A stretch of DNA of 64,000 nucleotides from positions 2,294,001 through 2,358,000 of the forward strand of contig NZ_JAIWJX010000002.1 in the NCBI RefSeq assembly GCF_023149135.1, written 5' to 3'. Numbering within the stretch: the first letter of the stretch is position 1; each line of letters begins with the position of its first letter. Below, one piece after another: positions 56,518 to 64,000 of this stretch. The notes below the pieces were generated by a model, which worked only from the letters and a program-made list of their open reading frames with translations, was not told the origin of the DNA and made no database searches. A program made the position numbers and the translations under genes. Origin of the DNA: Fictibacillus marinisediminis (GTDB taxonomy: Bacteria; Bacillota; Bacilli; Bacillales; Fictibacillaceae).

Positions 56518-57891
56518 TTACGCGGTCTCAATTATGGAATTCTTTAACGTCTGATGAATCGCATAAGCTGCTCTTTTCCCTTGCTGTGCGGCTGTAACGA
56601 CCATCGCTTCTCCCTGCCCGTCACCAAAAATAACATCACCAGCAGCAAACACTTTTTCATTGGAAGTTTGATAGGTTTCAAGGTTGACCTTAACCGTTCC
56701 CCACTGATGTTCGAGCCCAAAGGATTCAATCAGATCGGTATACCTTGTCTGCCCGATCGCCTTAATGACTGCGTCAACCTCCAGAATAAATTCAGATCCT
56801 TCGACCGGAACCGGCCTTCTTCGCCCGTCTGTTCCTGGCTCGCCAAGCTGCATGCGGATGCATTCCAGCTGCTTCACCTGGCCTTTTTCATCTCCAATGA
56901 TTCGTTTTGGAGCGGTCAGCCACCGAAATTCCACATTATCCTGTTTTGCGAATTCAAACTCAAAATCGTATGCGGTCATTTCCTCCTGAGTCCGGCGGTA
57001 AAGGATTTTTACATTCTCCGCTCCCAAGCGAACGGAACACGTTGCCGCATCAATAGCTGTGTTGCCTGCCCCGATGACGGCTATCCTTTTGCCGATGTAG
57101 GCTTCAGAAAGTTCTTTTGTTTTAGTGTCTTCCACAAACTGAATGGCGTCGTGGACTCCGTCAAGATTTTCTCCTTCAATTCGGAGCATCGGTACCTTCG
57201 ACATTCCCACAGCAAGTACTACAGCATCATATTCAGTAAGAACATCTGCTGCCTGAACATCTCTTCCGATCATCGTATTCGTTTTTATTTCTACACCGAG
57301 TTTTTCAACTTGCTGTACTTCCCATAATGAAACTTTTTGCGGCAGGCGGAACGAAACGATGCCATACGTATTTAACCCTCCAGCCTGTTCTTTTGCTTCA
57401 AAAATGGTGACTTCATAGCCGAGCAGAGCAAGCTCTCGGGCTGATGACAAACCTGCAGGGCCGCCGCCGATCACAGCAACTTTTAAGCCGTTTTTCTCGC
57501 CAGCCTTAAACAATGACTGTTCGTTCTTGATCGCCCAATCCGTAGCATAGCGCTGAAGATCACCGATCATGATGGGTTTAGTGGAGTCGTTGAGTACACA
57601 TGCTCCTTCACAGAGCTCCTCGGTCGGACAAACCCTTGCACAGCTTGCTCCTACAGGGTTCGATTCCATGATGGTCCTTGCTGAACCTTTTAAGTTCCCA
57701 GATGCGATCTTTTTAATAAATGACGGGATGTTGATCCCGGTCGGACAGGCTTGAATGCATGGAGCATCATAACAATACAGGCACCTGTTCGATTCGTCCC
57801 TGGCTTCCGCTGGAGTCAACCCTAACCTTACCTCGTCAAAGTTTCGCTGAAGTGCTTGCAGTGAAATAAACGCTTGGCTTCCGTTACTCAT
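56518..57891 (-). CDS. preT: NAD(P)-dependent dihydropyrimidine dehydrogenase, PreT subunit
   Basis: 457 residues, similar to the small subunit of glutamate synthase. The N-terminal Fe-S domain has CLYCYDAPCIQACPTG and CARVCPTEELCEGAC. The FAD motif is VIGGGPAGLSSAREL and the NAD(P) motif VIGAGNTAIDAAT; ATVAAQQG-like VTAAQQGKRAA ends the FAD site. It passes electrons from NAD(P)H to PreA. The gene follows the beta-ureidopropionase gene by 27 bases. Confidence 0.93.
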   Translation of the reverse strand: MSNGSQAFISLQALQRNFDEVRLGLTPAEARDESNRCLYCYDAPCIQACPTGINIPSFIKKIASGNLKGSARTIMESNPVGASCARVCPTEELCEGACVLNDSTKPIMIGDLQRYATDWAIKNEQSLFKAGEKNGLKVAVIGGGPAGLSSARELALLGYEVTIFEAKEQAGGLNTYGIVSFRLPQKVSLWEVQQVEKLGVEIKTNTMIGRDVQAADVLTEYDAVVLAVGMSKVPMLRIEGENLDGVHDAIQFVEDTKTKELSEAYIGKRIAVIGAGNTAIDAATCSVRLGAENVKILYRRTQEEMTAYDFEFEFAKQDNVEFRWLTAPKRIIGDEKGQVKQLECIRMQLGEPGTDGRRRPVPVEGSEFILEVDAVIKAIGQTRYTDLIESFGLEHQWGTVKVNLETYQTSNEKVFAAGDVIFGDGQGEAMVVTAAQQGKRAAYAIHQTLKNSIIETA

Positions 57892-57918
57892 TTTGTATGC
57901 CCCCTCTATTCTTTGGAA

Positions 57919-58809
57919 TTAAGGCAAAAGCGTGGTCATTTCCTGATAGGTTTCAGGACGTCGGTCTCTATAGAACTGCCAGGTATTTCTTACTTCGCGG
58001 ATCAATTCCTTGTCCATCTCACCAATGACCACTTCATCCTGATCACGGCTGCCCATGGCTACAAAATTCCCGCGAGGATCGCAAAGGTATGATTGTCCGT
58101 AAAACTCCCCAAGGTTCCATGGACCTTCCGTTCCTACACGGTTGATCGCTCCGATATAATATCCGTTGGCAACCGCATGAGCCGGCTGTTCGAGCTTCCA
58201 TAAGTATTCCGAAAGGCCAGCGACCGTGGCAGAAGGGTTAAACACGATTTCAGCACCGTTTAACCCTAGAAGTCTAGCTCCCTCTGGAAAATGGCGGTCG
58301 TAGCATATATAAACCCCTACCTTGGCAAACGCCGTGTCAAAAACCGGGTATCCCAGATTGCCGGGCTTAAAGTAATATTTCTCCCAGAAACCGTTGCCTT
58401 CATGGCCAACGTTCACTTGTGGAATATGATGTTTTCGGTACTTGCCAAGGTAGGAGCCGTCTGCATCGATCACTGCAGCTGTATTGTAATAGGTTGCAAT
58501 CCCTTCTCTTTCATAAATCGGAAGCACAATCACGGTGCCCAATTCACGGGCCAATGCCTGAAATCTGCTGGTAGTCGGTCCGTTCGGAATTTCTTCCGCC
58601 GCATCATACCATTTGGCATTTTGTTCCGTACAAAAATAAGGACCATAAAAAATCTCCTGCAAACAGATGATTTGAGCTCCTTTTTCTGCGGCTTCCCTTA
58701 CGAGTTTGATATGCTTTTCAATCGCCTGTTCCTTGTGAACCGACACGGATTCATTGCCATCTGCTTCATTGGAAGCTTGAATGAGACCAATCTTAACCAT
58801 GTTTGACAT
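57919..58809 (-). CDS. beta-ureidopropionase, nitrilase superfamily
   Basis: 296 residues from the ATG at 58809, five bases after GGGGAG; the longer frame adds 43 residues without a site. The catalytic triad is Glu in LQEIFYGPYFC, Lys in YRKHHIP and Cys in VYICYDRHFPEG. It splits N-carbamoyl-beta-alanine to beta-alanine, CO2 and ammonia, the third step of reductive pyrimidine breakdown. It is first in its transcript: a promoter with the ATGTATAATGAAA element lies about 180 bases upstream. Confidence 0.92.
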   Translation of the reverse strand: MSNMVKIGLIQASNEADGNESVSVHKEQAIEKHIKLVREAAEKGAQIICLQEIFYGPYFCTEQNAKWYDAAEEIPNGPTTSRFQALARELGTVIVLPIYEREGIATYYNTAAVIDADGSYLGKYRKHHIPQVNVGHEGNGFWEKYYFKPGNLGYPVFDTAFAKVGVYICYDRHFPEGARLLGLNGAEIVFNPSATVAGLSEYLWKLEQPAHAVANGYYIGAINRVGTEGPWNLGEFYGQSYLCDPRGNFVAMGSRDQDEVVIGEMDKELIREVRNTWQFYRDRRPETYQEMTTLLP

Positions 58810-58983
58810 CATATCTCCCCTTTTATTTAATTGGTTGTAGAATCTAAAAAACAATAAGATGGATGTTGAACGACGATGAGGCATGAAACAGATTTTCATG
58901 TAAGCGGAAGGGTACATTTTGGTCTTACGTAATAACATTCTCCATGAACACTATGTAATCATTCTAAAATTCTGAATATTTTT

Positions 58984-59022
58984 ACTATACATGCTTTCAA
59001 ATAAATTTTCATTATACATTCC
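58984..59022 (-). promoter_or_regulatory. promoter with putative activator box, beta-ureidopropionase gene
   Basis: On the minus strand ATGTATAATGAAA ends exactly 17 bases before TATAGT (58984-58989). No TTGACA is present. The same element at the same distance is found before mmsA. A half-similar copy, ATGTATAGTAAAA, overlaps the -10. Confidence 0.6.
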
Positions 59023-59081
59023 GTCAAATGTTGGAGCTGCTTTTCGTTACACTATGTTAAGTTCACCTTTGATGGATACAC

Positions 59082-59107
59082 CATGGCTCCTTTAGCTGGG
59101 AGCCATG
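59082..59107. repeat. inverted repeat upstream of the beta-ureidopropionase promoter
   Basis: CATGGCTCC and GGGAGCCATG form a near-perfect hairpin, with no T run on either strand. It lies just outside repeat copy 2 and could be an operator or mRNA end structure. Confidence 0.5.
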
Positions 59108-59117
59108 ATGAAAATTT

Positions 59118-59396
59118 AAGGCTCATTTCTAAAATGTTGCTTTGGGAACATTTTTGTAAAGAGCTTCATTGACAAGTTGATTGGAGTGGAAGGTGCGAGA
59201 CTCCTCGAAAATGAATTTCACATTTTCTTCGTGCGATATAACGCTGCCGAAGCCTTCCTTGTCCTGCGGGACGTGCGTGACAGGTGAAACCCGCAGGCGC
59301 TTGCGCGGAGGGGTTCAGCGCACGCCCCGCGGAAAGGGAGCAGCCTGAAACGGAAATCAACCACTCCCAAGGGCAACAAAGGTTACGAAAACAGCC
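59118..59396. repeat. GC-rich MITE-like repeat, copy 2
   Basis: 279 bases, same orientation as copy 1. Left (AAGGCTCATTTC..TGTTGCTTTGGG) and right ends (AACAAAGGTTACGAAAACAGCC) and the GC-rich core match. After GAGACTCCT it has about 60 extra bases including a small GAAAATG/CATTTTC hairpin. It separates the mmsA-aminotransferase part from the rest of the pyrimidine cluster. Confidence 0.88.
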
Positions 59397-59400
59397 AAAT

Positions 59401-60744
59401 TTAAAGGGTAAAGATGGCTTCTTTCAGTGTTTTTACAAGAAAGGCTGCATCCTCATCCGTAATATTCAGAGGGGGAGCAAGAGTAAGCACATTATTATAG
59501 CCCGCAACCGTGTCTCCGTTTTTGCCGATCAGCAGTCCTTTCGCCTTGCATGCACTGATGACTCCGTTAACCTGTTCTACTGACAGCGGTACTTTCGTTC
59601 TTTTATCTTGAACAAGCTCAATGCCGAACAGCAGTCCCTTCCCTCGGACGTTTCCAACATAAGGATGTTCTTCAAGTTCAGACAGCTCTTTTAATAGCTC
59701 TGCTCCCTTCTCTCTGGAGCGGTCGATCAGATTTTCGTTTTCCATGATCTCCAGGTTTTTCAGGGCGACTGCACAGCAAGCCGGATTTCCTCCAAACGTA
59801 TTGACGTGGCGGAAGTGATCATACTCTCCGTCTCCTTTAAATGCCTCGTAGATCTCACGTTTTACAGCTGTTGCAGACAGCGGCAAGTAAGAACTTGTTA
59901 TCCCTTTTGCCATGGTCACAATATCAGGCTGCACGCCGTAATTCATGAAACCGAACGCCTTACCCGTCCGTCCAAAACCGTTGATGACCTCATCAGAGAT
60001 GAGCAGGGCACCGTGTTTTTCACAGATTTCTTTTACTTTTTTCATATAGGAATCATGCGGGATGAGGACACCGCCCCCTGTAATGATCGGTTCCATAATG
60101 ACACCCGCAATGGATTCCGAAAGCTCCCATGTCATCACCCGGTCAATCTCAGAAGCACATTCTTCACTGTAGGACTCGGCATTATGATAATCAGGGAACC
60201 GGTAACTATCAGGGGGAGCAACATGGAGAAAGCCCTGTCCGAGCGGTTCGTATTTGTACTTCCGCTGCGCCTGGCCGGTTGCCGCAAGAGCTCCCATGGA
60301 GTTGCCATGATATCCTCGGTAGCGGGCAATGAATTTATATCGTCCTTGCTCACCCTTCTGCTGATGGTACTGCCTTGCGATCTTAAAGGCTGTCTCATTT
60401 GCTTCTGATCCGCTGTTTGAGAAAAAAATTACATAATCACCGCCAAGCCATTGATTCAATTTTTCACCTAAATCTATGGCTGGCTGGTGGCTTTGTGTCA
60501 GGGGGTAATAAGGCAGCTCTTTTAATTGGCTGTAAGCGGCTTGGGCCAGCTCTTTTCTCCCGTATCCCACATTGACTGACCACAACCCTGCCATTCCATC
60601 CAGATATTTTTTGCCTTCTTTGTCTGTAATCCATGATCCGTCTGCTGATTTCACGACCATGGTAGAAGGGTTATACCGTTTCATAGAATGCCAGATGTAC
60701 TGTTCATCTTTTTGCTGAAGAAGATCCCTTTGCTCGGTTTGCAT
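59401..60744 (-). CDS. class III omega-aminotransferase, probable beta-alanine--pyruvate aminotransferase
   Basis: 447 residues from the ATG behind GAGAGGAGAG. The PLP-binding Lys is in MAKGITSSYLPL, the pyridine-contacting Asp in ISDEVINGFGRTG, and the phosphate-binding segment in FFSNSGSEANETAF. Aromatic and Arg residues fit the beta-alanine/taurine:pyruvate group. It would turn beta-alanine, the product of the third step, into malonate semialdehyde. It lies 19 bases after mmsA, and its stop codon is almost adjacent to repeat copy 2. Confidence 0.87.
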   Translation of the reverse strand: MQTEQRDLLQQKDEQYIWHSMKRYNPSTMVVKSADGSWITDKEGKKYLDGMAGLWSVNVGYGRKELAQAAYSQLKELPYYPLTQSHQPAIDLGEKLNQWLGGDYVIFFSNSGSEANETAFKIARQYHQQKGEQGRYKFIARYRGYHGNSMGALAATGQAQRKYKYEPLGQGFLHVAPPDSYRFPDYHNAESYSEECASEIDRVMTWELSESIAGVIMEPIITGGGVLIPHDSYMKKVKEICEKHGALLISDEVINGFGRTGKAFGFMNYGVQPDIVTMAKGITSSYLPLSATAVKREIYEAFKGDGEYDHFRHVNTFGGNPACCAVALKNLEIMENENLIDRSREKGAELLKELSELEEHPYVGNVRGKGLLFGIELVQDKRTKVPLSVEQVNGVISACKAKGLLIGKNGDTVAGYNNVLTLAPPLNITDEDAAFLVKTLKEAIFTL

Positions 60745-60763
60745 CACAGTCTCTCCTCTCAAA

Positions 60764-62227
60764 TTAAACAAAACGGGACGTGATCATTTTTTTCTTTGTA
60801 AAAAAGTTTAGGCCGTCCTTACCGTTCGCATGCAGATCTCCATAGAACGAATCCTTTGCCCCGGAAAACGGAAAGAATGCCATTGGAGCTGGCACACCAA
60901 CATTAACGCCAAGCATACCGGGCTCAGCTTCTTCACGGAATTGGCGCACAGCTTTTGCATCCTGTGAATAGAGGGTAGCTGAGTTTCCAAACCTTGATGT
61001 GTTGACAATTTCCAGCGCTTCATCCAAATCGGAAGCCCTAAGAATACTGAGAACCGGAGCAAACAGCTCTTCCCGAGCAATCGTCATATCAGGTGTTACC
61101 TGGTCAAAAATCGTTGCCCCAAGAAATGTTCCGTCAGCATGGTTGCCCATATCTTCTCTTCCGTCCCGCACTAATACAGCGCCTTCTTCCTTGCCTTTTT
61201 CGATCAAGCCCAATACTTTTTCACGGTGGCTCTGACGGATGATCGGTGTCAGCAGAACATCCTCATCCATTCCATATCCCATTTTCATTTCATCCGCTTT
61301 ATCCTTTAATGCTTGAACAAAGGTATCCTGATGGCCGACTAATACAACTGCGCTGCACGCCATACAACGCTGGCCAGCACTTCCGAACGAGGAACTGAGG
61401 ACGTTCTGGACCGCTTTATCCAGATCAGCATCCGGCAAGACGATATGATGATTCTTTGCCCCAGATAATGCCTGAACTCTTTTTCCTTTAGCTGCTGCTT
61501 TTTCATAGACGTACTTCGCCACTGGCTGAGAGCCGACGAACGAAACCGCTTTCACATCTTCGTGCTCAATCAGTCCGTTAACGACATCGTGGGCACCATG
61601 GACAATATTGAAGACTCCCTCGGGCAATCCCGCTTCTGCCAATAGCTCTGCAAGACGGTTAGCAAGAATTGGAGTTCGTTCAGAAGGCTTCAGTACAAAC
61701 GTGTTTCCGCATGCGATCGCCAGAGGAAACATCCAGCATGGCACCATCATCGGGAAGTTAAAAGGTGTTATGCCTCCTACAACACCAAGCGGATATCGAA
61801 ACATTTCTGAATCAATGTCTTCAGCGATGCTGCCAAGGGACTCACCCATCATTAGGGATGGAGCTCCACAGGCAAACTCAACACATTCAATACCGCGAAG
61901 TACTTCCCCATAGGCTTCTTTATAGCTTTTGCCATTTTCCATAACGACAAGCTGTGCAAGCTTTTCGTGGTTTTCTGTTAACAGCTGCTGGTATTTAAAT
62001 AATACTCGGGCACGCTTTGGCACGGGAACCTTCTTCCAAGTTTTAAACGCTTCTTTCGCTGCCTGAACTGCCTGTCCTACCTCTTCCTTCGTCGAGATAG
62101 GCACGCTCGCAAGAACTTCACCCGTAGCCGGGTTGGGCACATCGAGAAATTCAGAGGCAGATGAATCCACCCACTGGCCTTTTACGAAATTTTTAAGCGT
62201 TTGTGCTTTATTTGTCAACACTGTCAT
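60764..62227 (-). CDS. mmsA: methylmalonate/malonate-semialdehyde dehydrogenase (CoA-acylating), MmsA/IolA family
   Basis: 487 residues, as in B. subtilis IolA (487). It is a CoA-dependent aldehyde dehydrogenase: [20 protein letters not shown] binds NAD, the nucleophile Cys is in [11 protein letters not shown], and the C-terminus has the family's [20 protein letters not shown]. The usual catalytic Glu of ordinary ALDHs is replaced in ALSGAKNHH, a mark of this acylating class. It converts malonate semialdehyde to acetyl-CoA and CO2, finishing pyrimidine breakdown, and does the same job in inositol breakdown. GGGAGG precedes the ATG. Confidence 0.93.
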   Translation of the reverse strand: MTVLTNKAQTLKNFVKGQWVDSSASEFLDVPNPATGEVLASVPISTKEEVGQAVQAAKEAFKTWKKVPVPKRARVLFKYQQLLTENHEKLAQLVVMENGKSYKEAYGEVLRGIECVEFACGAPSLMMGESLGSIAEDIDSEMFRYPLGVVGGITPFNFPMMVPCWMFPLAIACGNTFVLKPSERTPILANRLAELLAEAGLPEGVFNIVHGAHDVVNGLIEHEDVKAVSFVGSQPVAKYVYEKAAAKGKRVQALSGAKNHHIVLPDADLDKAVQNVLSSSFGSAGQRCMACSAVVLVGHQDTFVQALKDKADEMKMGYGMDEDVLLTPIIRQSHREKVLGLIEKGKEEGAVLVRDGREDMGNHADGTFLGATIFDQVTPDMTIAREELFAPVLSILRASDLDEALEIVNTSRFGNSATLYSQDAKAVRQFREEAEPGMLGVNVGVPAPMAFFPFSGAKDSFYGDLHANGKDGLNFFTKKKMITSRFV

Positions 62228-62277
62228 AAAATTACCTCCCGCAATAATTTTTAAAATATTCTAAACTTTCCAATTCT

Positions 62278-62316
62278 ATTATATCCGTATAATACGCTAC
62301 TTTCATTAGACATAAT
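62278..62316 (-). promoter_or_regulatory. promoter with putative activator box, mmsA
   Basis: On the minus strand ATGTCTAATGAAA ends 17 bases before a perfect TATAAT (62278-62283). The -35 region has no TTGACA. The element matches that before the beta-ureidopropionase gene at the same spacing, which points to a common activator, probably the PucR protein encoded upstream. Confidence 0.65.
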
Positions 62317-62383
62317 GTAAAATGGTTTCCCTTAACTGGTATACATAAAGTTAAATAAAAAGAGACTGGTATAGGTTCAGCCT

Positions 62384-63934
62384 CTACAGTTCCATGTATT
62401 CATGAGCCATCGCCGCGAATTCAAGGGCTTGGCGCTTTCCGGGTTCCATAAAATCTTTGCCAAGCAATTCCTCCAGCTGCTTAATCCTGTGGTACAAGGT
62501 TTGCCTGACAATAAAAAGATGGCCAGCCGTCTCTTGTTTAGACCCATTGCACATCAAAAATACTTTCAGCGTGGTCAGAAGTCTTGTATTATTCTTTGCA
62601 TCATATTGGATCACTGGCCGAAGATAATCTTGAATAAAATCAACCAGTTCATGTTTGTCCGGAATCATGGAAATCAGACGGTACATGTGAAGATCGTCAT
62701 AAAGAGGACTGATTTTTCCTTTTGCAAGTTTGGTTTGAAAAATTAACGCCTTCTGAGCTGTATCATAGCTTTTATCCAGTGCACTCAGCCTGCTTATCCA
62801 TTTACCGACCGCCATAAAGAGCAAAGGAAGATTCTGATTTTCCCTTGCCAGATGGATTCCTTTGCGCACCCTTTCTTTGTATGAAGCAGCATCCCTAAGA
62901 TTAATGAGGATAAAGATGAGATGGTCGCTTTTTGCATAGGGAAGGATATAAAAACCGAGTGGTTCGAAAATGGACCGGAAAACAATCTGTATGTACGGAT
63001 ATTGTGTTTCAGAAAAACCGGCCTCTCCGTTTTCAAATTCAACACAAAAAACAGACGCCCCTTGATGTCGGCCTTTCATTCCCAAATATACGAGATGCTT
63101 TTCGATCTCCTCGTCACGGTGGCGTCCCTCCAGCCACTCTTGCATCCAGCTGTTTTCTTCCGCTTTCTTTTTTTCAGCGGTATACATCTCCCGGAGCAGC
63201 TGGTTGGCAATGGCTGTAGCCGTCCGGTCTGCCAGGAGGACGTGCAGATCAGTAATCGGCTGGTCTTTCGAACAGAGAATCAGCTCTGCGAATTGATGGT
63301 CAAGCGCCTGGATGGGCTGCCTTACCACCGAGGAGCTTTCCTTGTTTTTTTCAATAAAATCCAGCCATTCTTCCTGCTCTGGAGAATCCACGGCAGGGAA
63401 CAGTGCCACGTTTTTCTGGCTTTGTATAAAAACCACCTGCATCTTGACGGAATGGTGGAGAAGTTTAAGTATATTTTCCTGTGGATTTGAGCTTAGCAGC
63501 AACTGATTCAGCGCTTGTGAAAAACTCTCAAGCTCTGTGATCATCTTATAATGCTGCTGGATGAGATAAGTATGCAACTCCTGGGTAATATCAATGAAAC
63601 GGACTTCTTCTTCAAACAATATGATAGGAAATCCGTGATTTTCAGCAGCTTCAAGAACCGATGCCGGCACAGCCGACAGTTGAGTTCCAAGCTCGATGCA
63701 TAAACCAGAAACATTTAGCTCAATAAGTTCCAGCACAAAGGAAAGAAAGGCTTTTTCATTGTCTTTCCATGCCATACCTGTCGAAAGAATCAGCTCGTTT
63801 CCGTTGAGGAGATTTCCGATCTGAGCGACCTCCATCACATGAACCCATTTCACCAGGCGGTTCAGCCCTTTACTGCCGGCAGCGACTTTCGCCTTGGAAA
63901 AGGTACTTCTGTTTAATACATCATTTATGGTCAT
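62384..63934 (-). CDS. PucR-family transcriptional regulator
   Basis: About 516 residues from the ATG at 63934 (TINDVLNRSTFSKAKV), where the PucR domain begins; a GTG ten codons upstream is also possible and neither start has a clear ribosome site. The PucR N-terminal domain (about 1-120), a central GGDEF-like CdaR segment, and the C-terminal HTH_30 (NGSKQETAGHLFIVRQTLYH, then RIKQLEELLG) are all present. PucR proteins activate purine or pyrimidine degradation genes. It lies 157 bases upstream of mmsA in the same direction and probably controls the two promoters that share the ATGTnTAATGAAA box. Confidence 0.9.
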   Translation of the reverse strand: MTINDVLNRSTFSKAKVAAGSKGLNRLVKWVHVMEVAQIGNLLNGNELILSTGMAWKDNEKAFLSFVLELIELNVSGLCIELGTQLSAVPASVLEAAENHGFPIILFEEEVRFIDITQELHTYLIQQHYKMITELESFSQALNQLLLSSNPQENILKLLHHSVKMQVVFIQSQKNVALFPAVDSPEQEEWLDFIEKNKESSSVVRQPIQALDHQFAELILCSKDQPITDLHVLLADRTATAIANQLLREMYTAEKKKAEENSWMQEWLEGRHRDEEIEKHLVYLGMKGRHQGASVFCVEFENGEAGFSETQYPYIQIVFRSIFEPLGFYILPYAKSDHLIFILINLRDAASYKERVRKGIHLARENQNLPLLFMAVGKWISRLSALDKSYDTAQKALIFQTKLAKGKISPLYDDLHMYRLISMIPDKHELVDFIQDYLRPVIQYDAKNNTRLLTTLKVFLMCNGSKQETAGHLFIVRQTLYHRIKQLEELLGKDFMEPGKRQALEFAAMAHEYMEL

Positions 63935-64000
63935 TTTTAAATGAAGAACGATACCGGCACCCACTTTCCGTCAGAATATTTTTATTCTTTTATTTTACAA

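Noticed and set aside
56554..57327. 257-codon plus-strand frame opposite preT
   Set aside because: Long, but antisense to a protein with intact Fe-S, FAD and NAD motifs; no ribosome site and no recognisable motif.
59166..59360. Open frames on both strands across repeat copy 2
   Set aside because: Same repeat; the frames are not shared between the two copies because of the extra 60 bases.
62921..63490. 189-codon plus-strand frame opposite the PucR gene
   Set aside because: Antisense to a clear PucR-type regulator and rich in Phe/Leu/Cys typical of shadow frames.

Overview
The window looks like a chromosomal accessory region of a member of the Bacillaceae. Evidence: low G+C, strong AAGGAGG ribosome sites, TTG and GTG starts, many U-tailed terminators, and close relatives of Bacillus families (IolBCDEG, YknU/YknV-type exporter, SwrC-type RND pump, sigma-L style activator, PucR regulator). 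Genus cannot be fixed from sequence alone. No rRNA, tRNA, CRISPR array or intact insertion sequence was seen. LAYOUT. 1-5.5 kb: a sigma-54-controlled dicarboxylate/tartrate-like module (enhancer-binding activator, decarboxylating D-malate/tartrate dehydrogenase, aldehyde dehydrogenase, SDR, start of an MFS anion symporter) with a near-consensus -24/-12 promoter. 5.8-9.3 kb: a heterodimeric ABC exporter. 9.7-12.9 kb: an acyl-CoA synthetase and acyl-CoA dehydrogenase pair. 12.9-35 kb: a loose patchwork of single genes (YdeI-like protein, secreted phosphodiesterase, Hsp20, GNAT, epoxide hydrolase, TetR with two hydrolases, secreted phosphoesterase, RND pump) mixed with decayed genes: an internally deleted MntA antitoxin beside its HepT toxin, a frameshifted WG-repeat protein, a stop-interrupted DinB gene, and a scar that fuses pieces of the window's own phosphoesterase and RND genes. 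33.9-52.1 kb: a large carbohydrate island. A divergent GntR/HutC repressor faces a thirteen-gene operon encoding a PfkB kinase, GH4 glycosidase, SIS-domain sugar-phosphate enzyme, ABC importer, BadF-type amino-sugar kinase, second GH4 enzyme and iolB-C-D-E-G; a third GH4 enzyme lies beyond the far end. 52.2-64 kb: a complete reductive pyrimidine degradation cluster (PreT/PreA, dihydropyrimidinase, beta-ureidopropionase, omega-aminotransferase, malonate/methylmalonate-semialdehyde dehydrogenase) plus an M20 amidohydrolase, a small unknown protein and a PucR regulator. HOW IT FITS. The carbohydrate operon looks built to import, cleave and burn a glycoside whose aglycone is an inositol and whose sugar may be an amino sugar. 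This gene combination is the best candidate here for an undescribed catabolic system. Inositol and pyrimidine degradation both end at malonate semialdehyde; the island has no iolA, but the neighbouring pyrimidine cluster carries the MmsA/IolA-family enzyme that could serve both. Two promoters in the pyrimidine cluster share an ATGTnTAATGAAA element exactly 17 bases before the -10, a likely activator site. A 0.22-0.28 kb GC-rich element with imperfect terminal inverted repeats occurs twice (29.6 and 59.1 kb).
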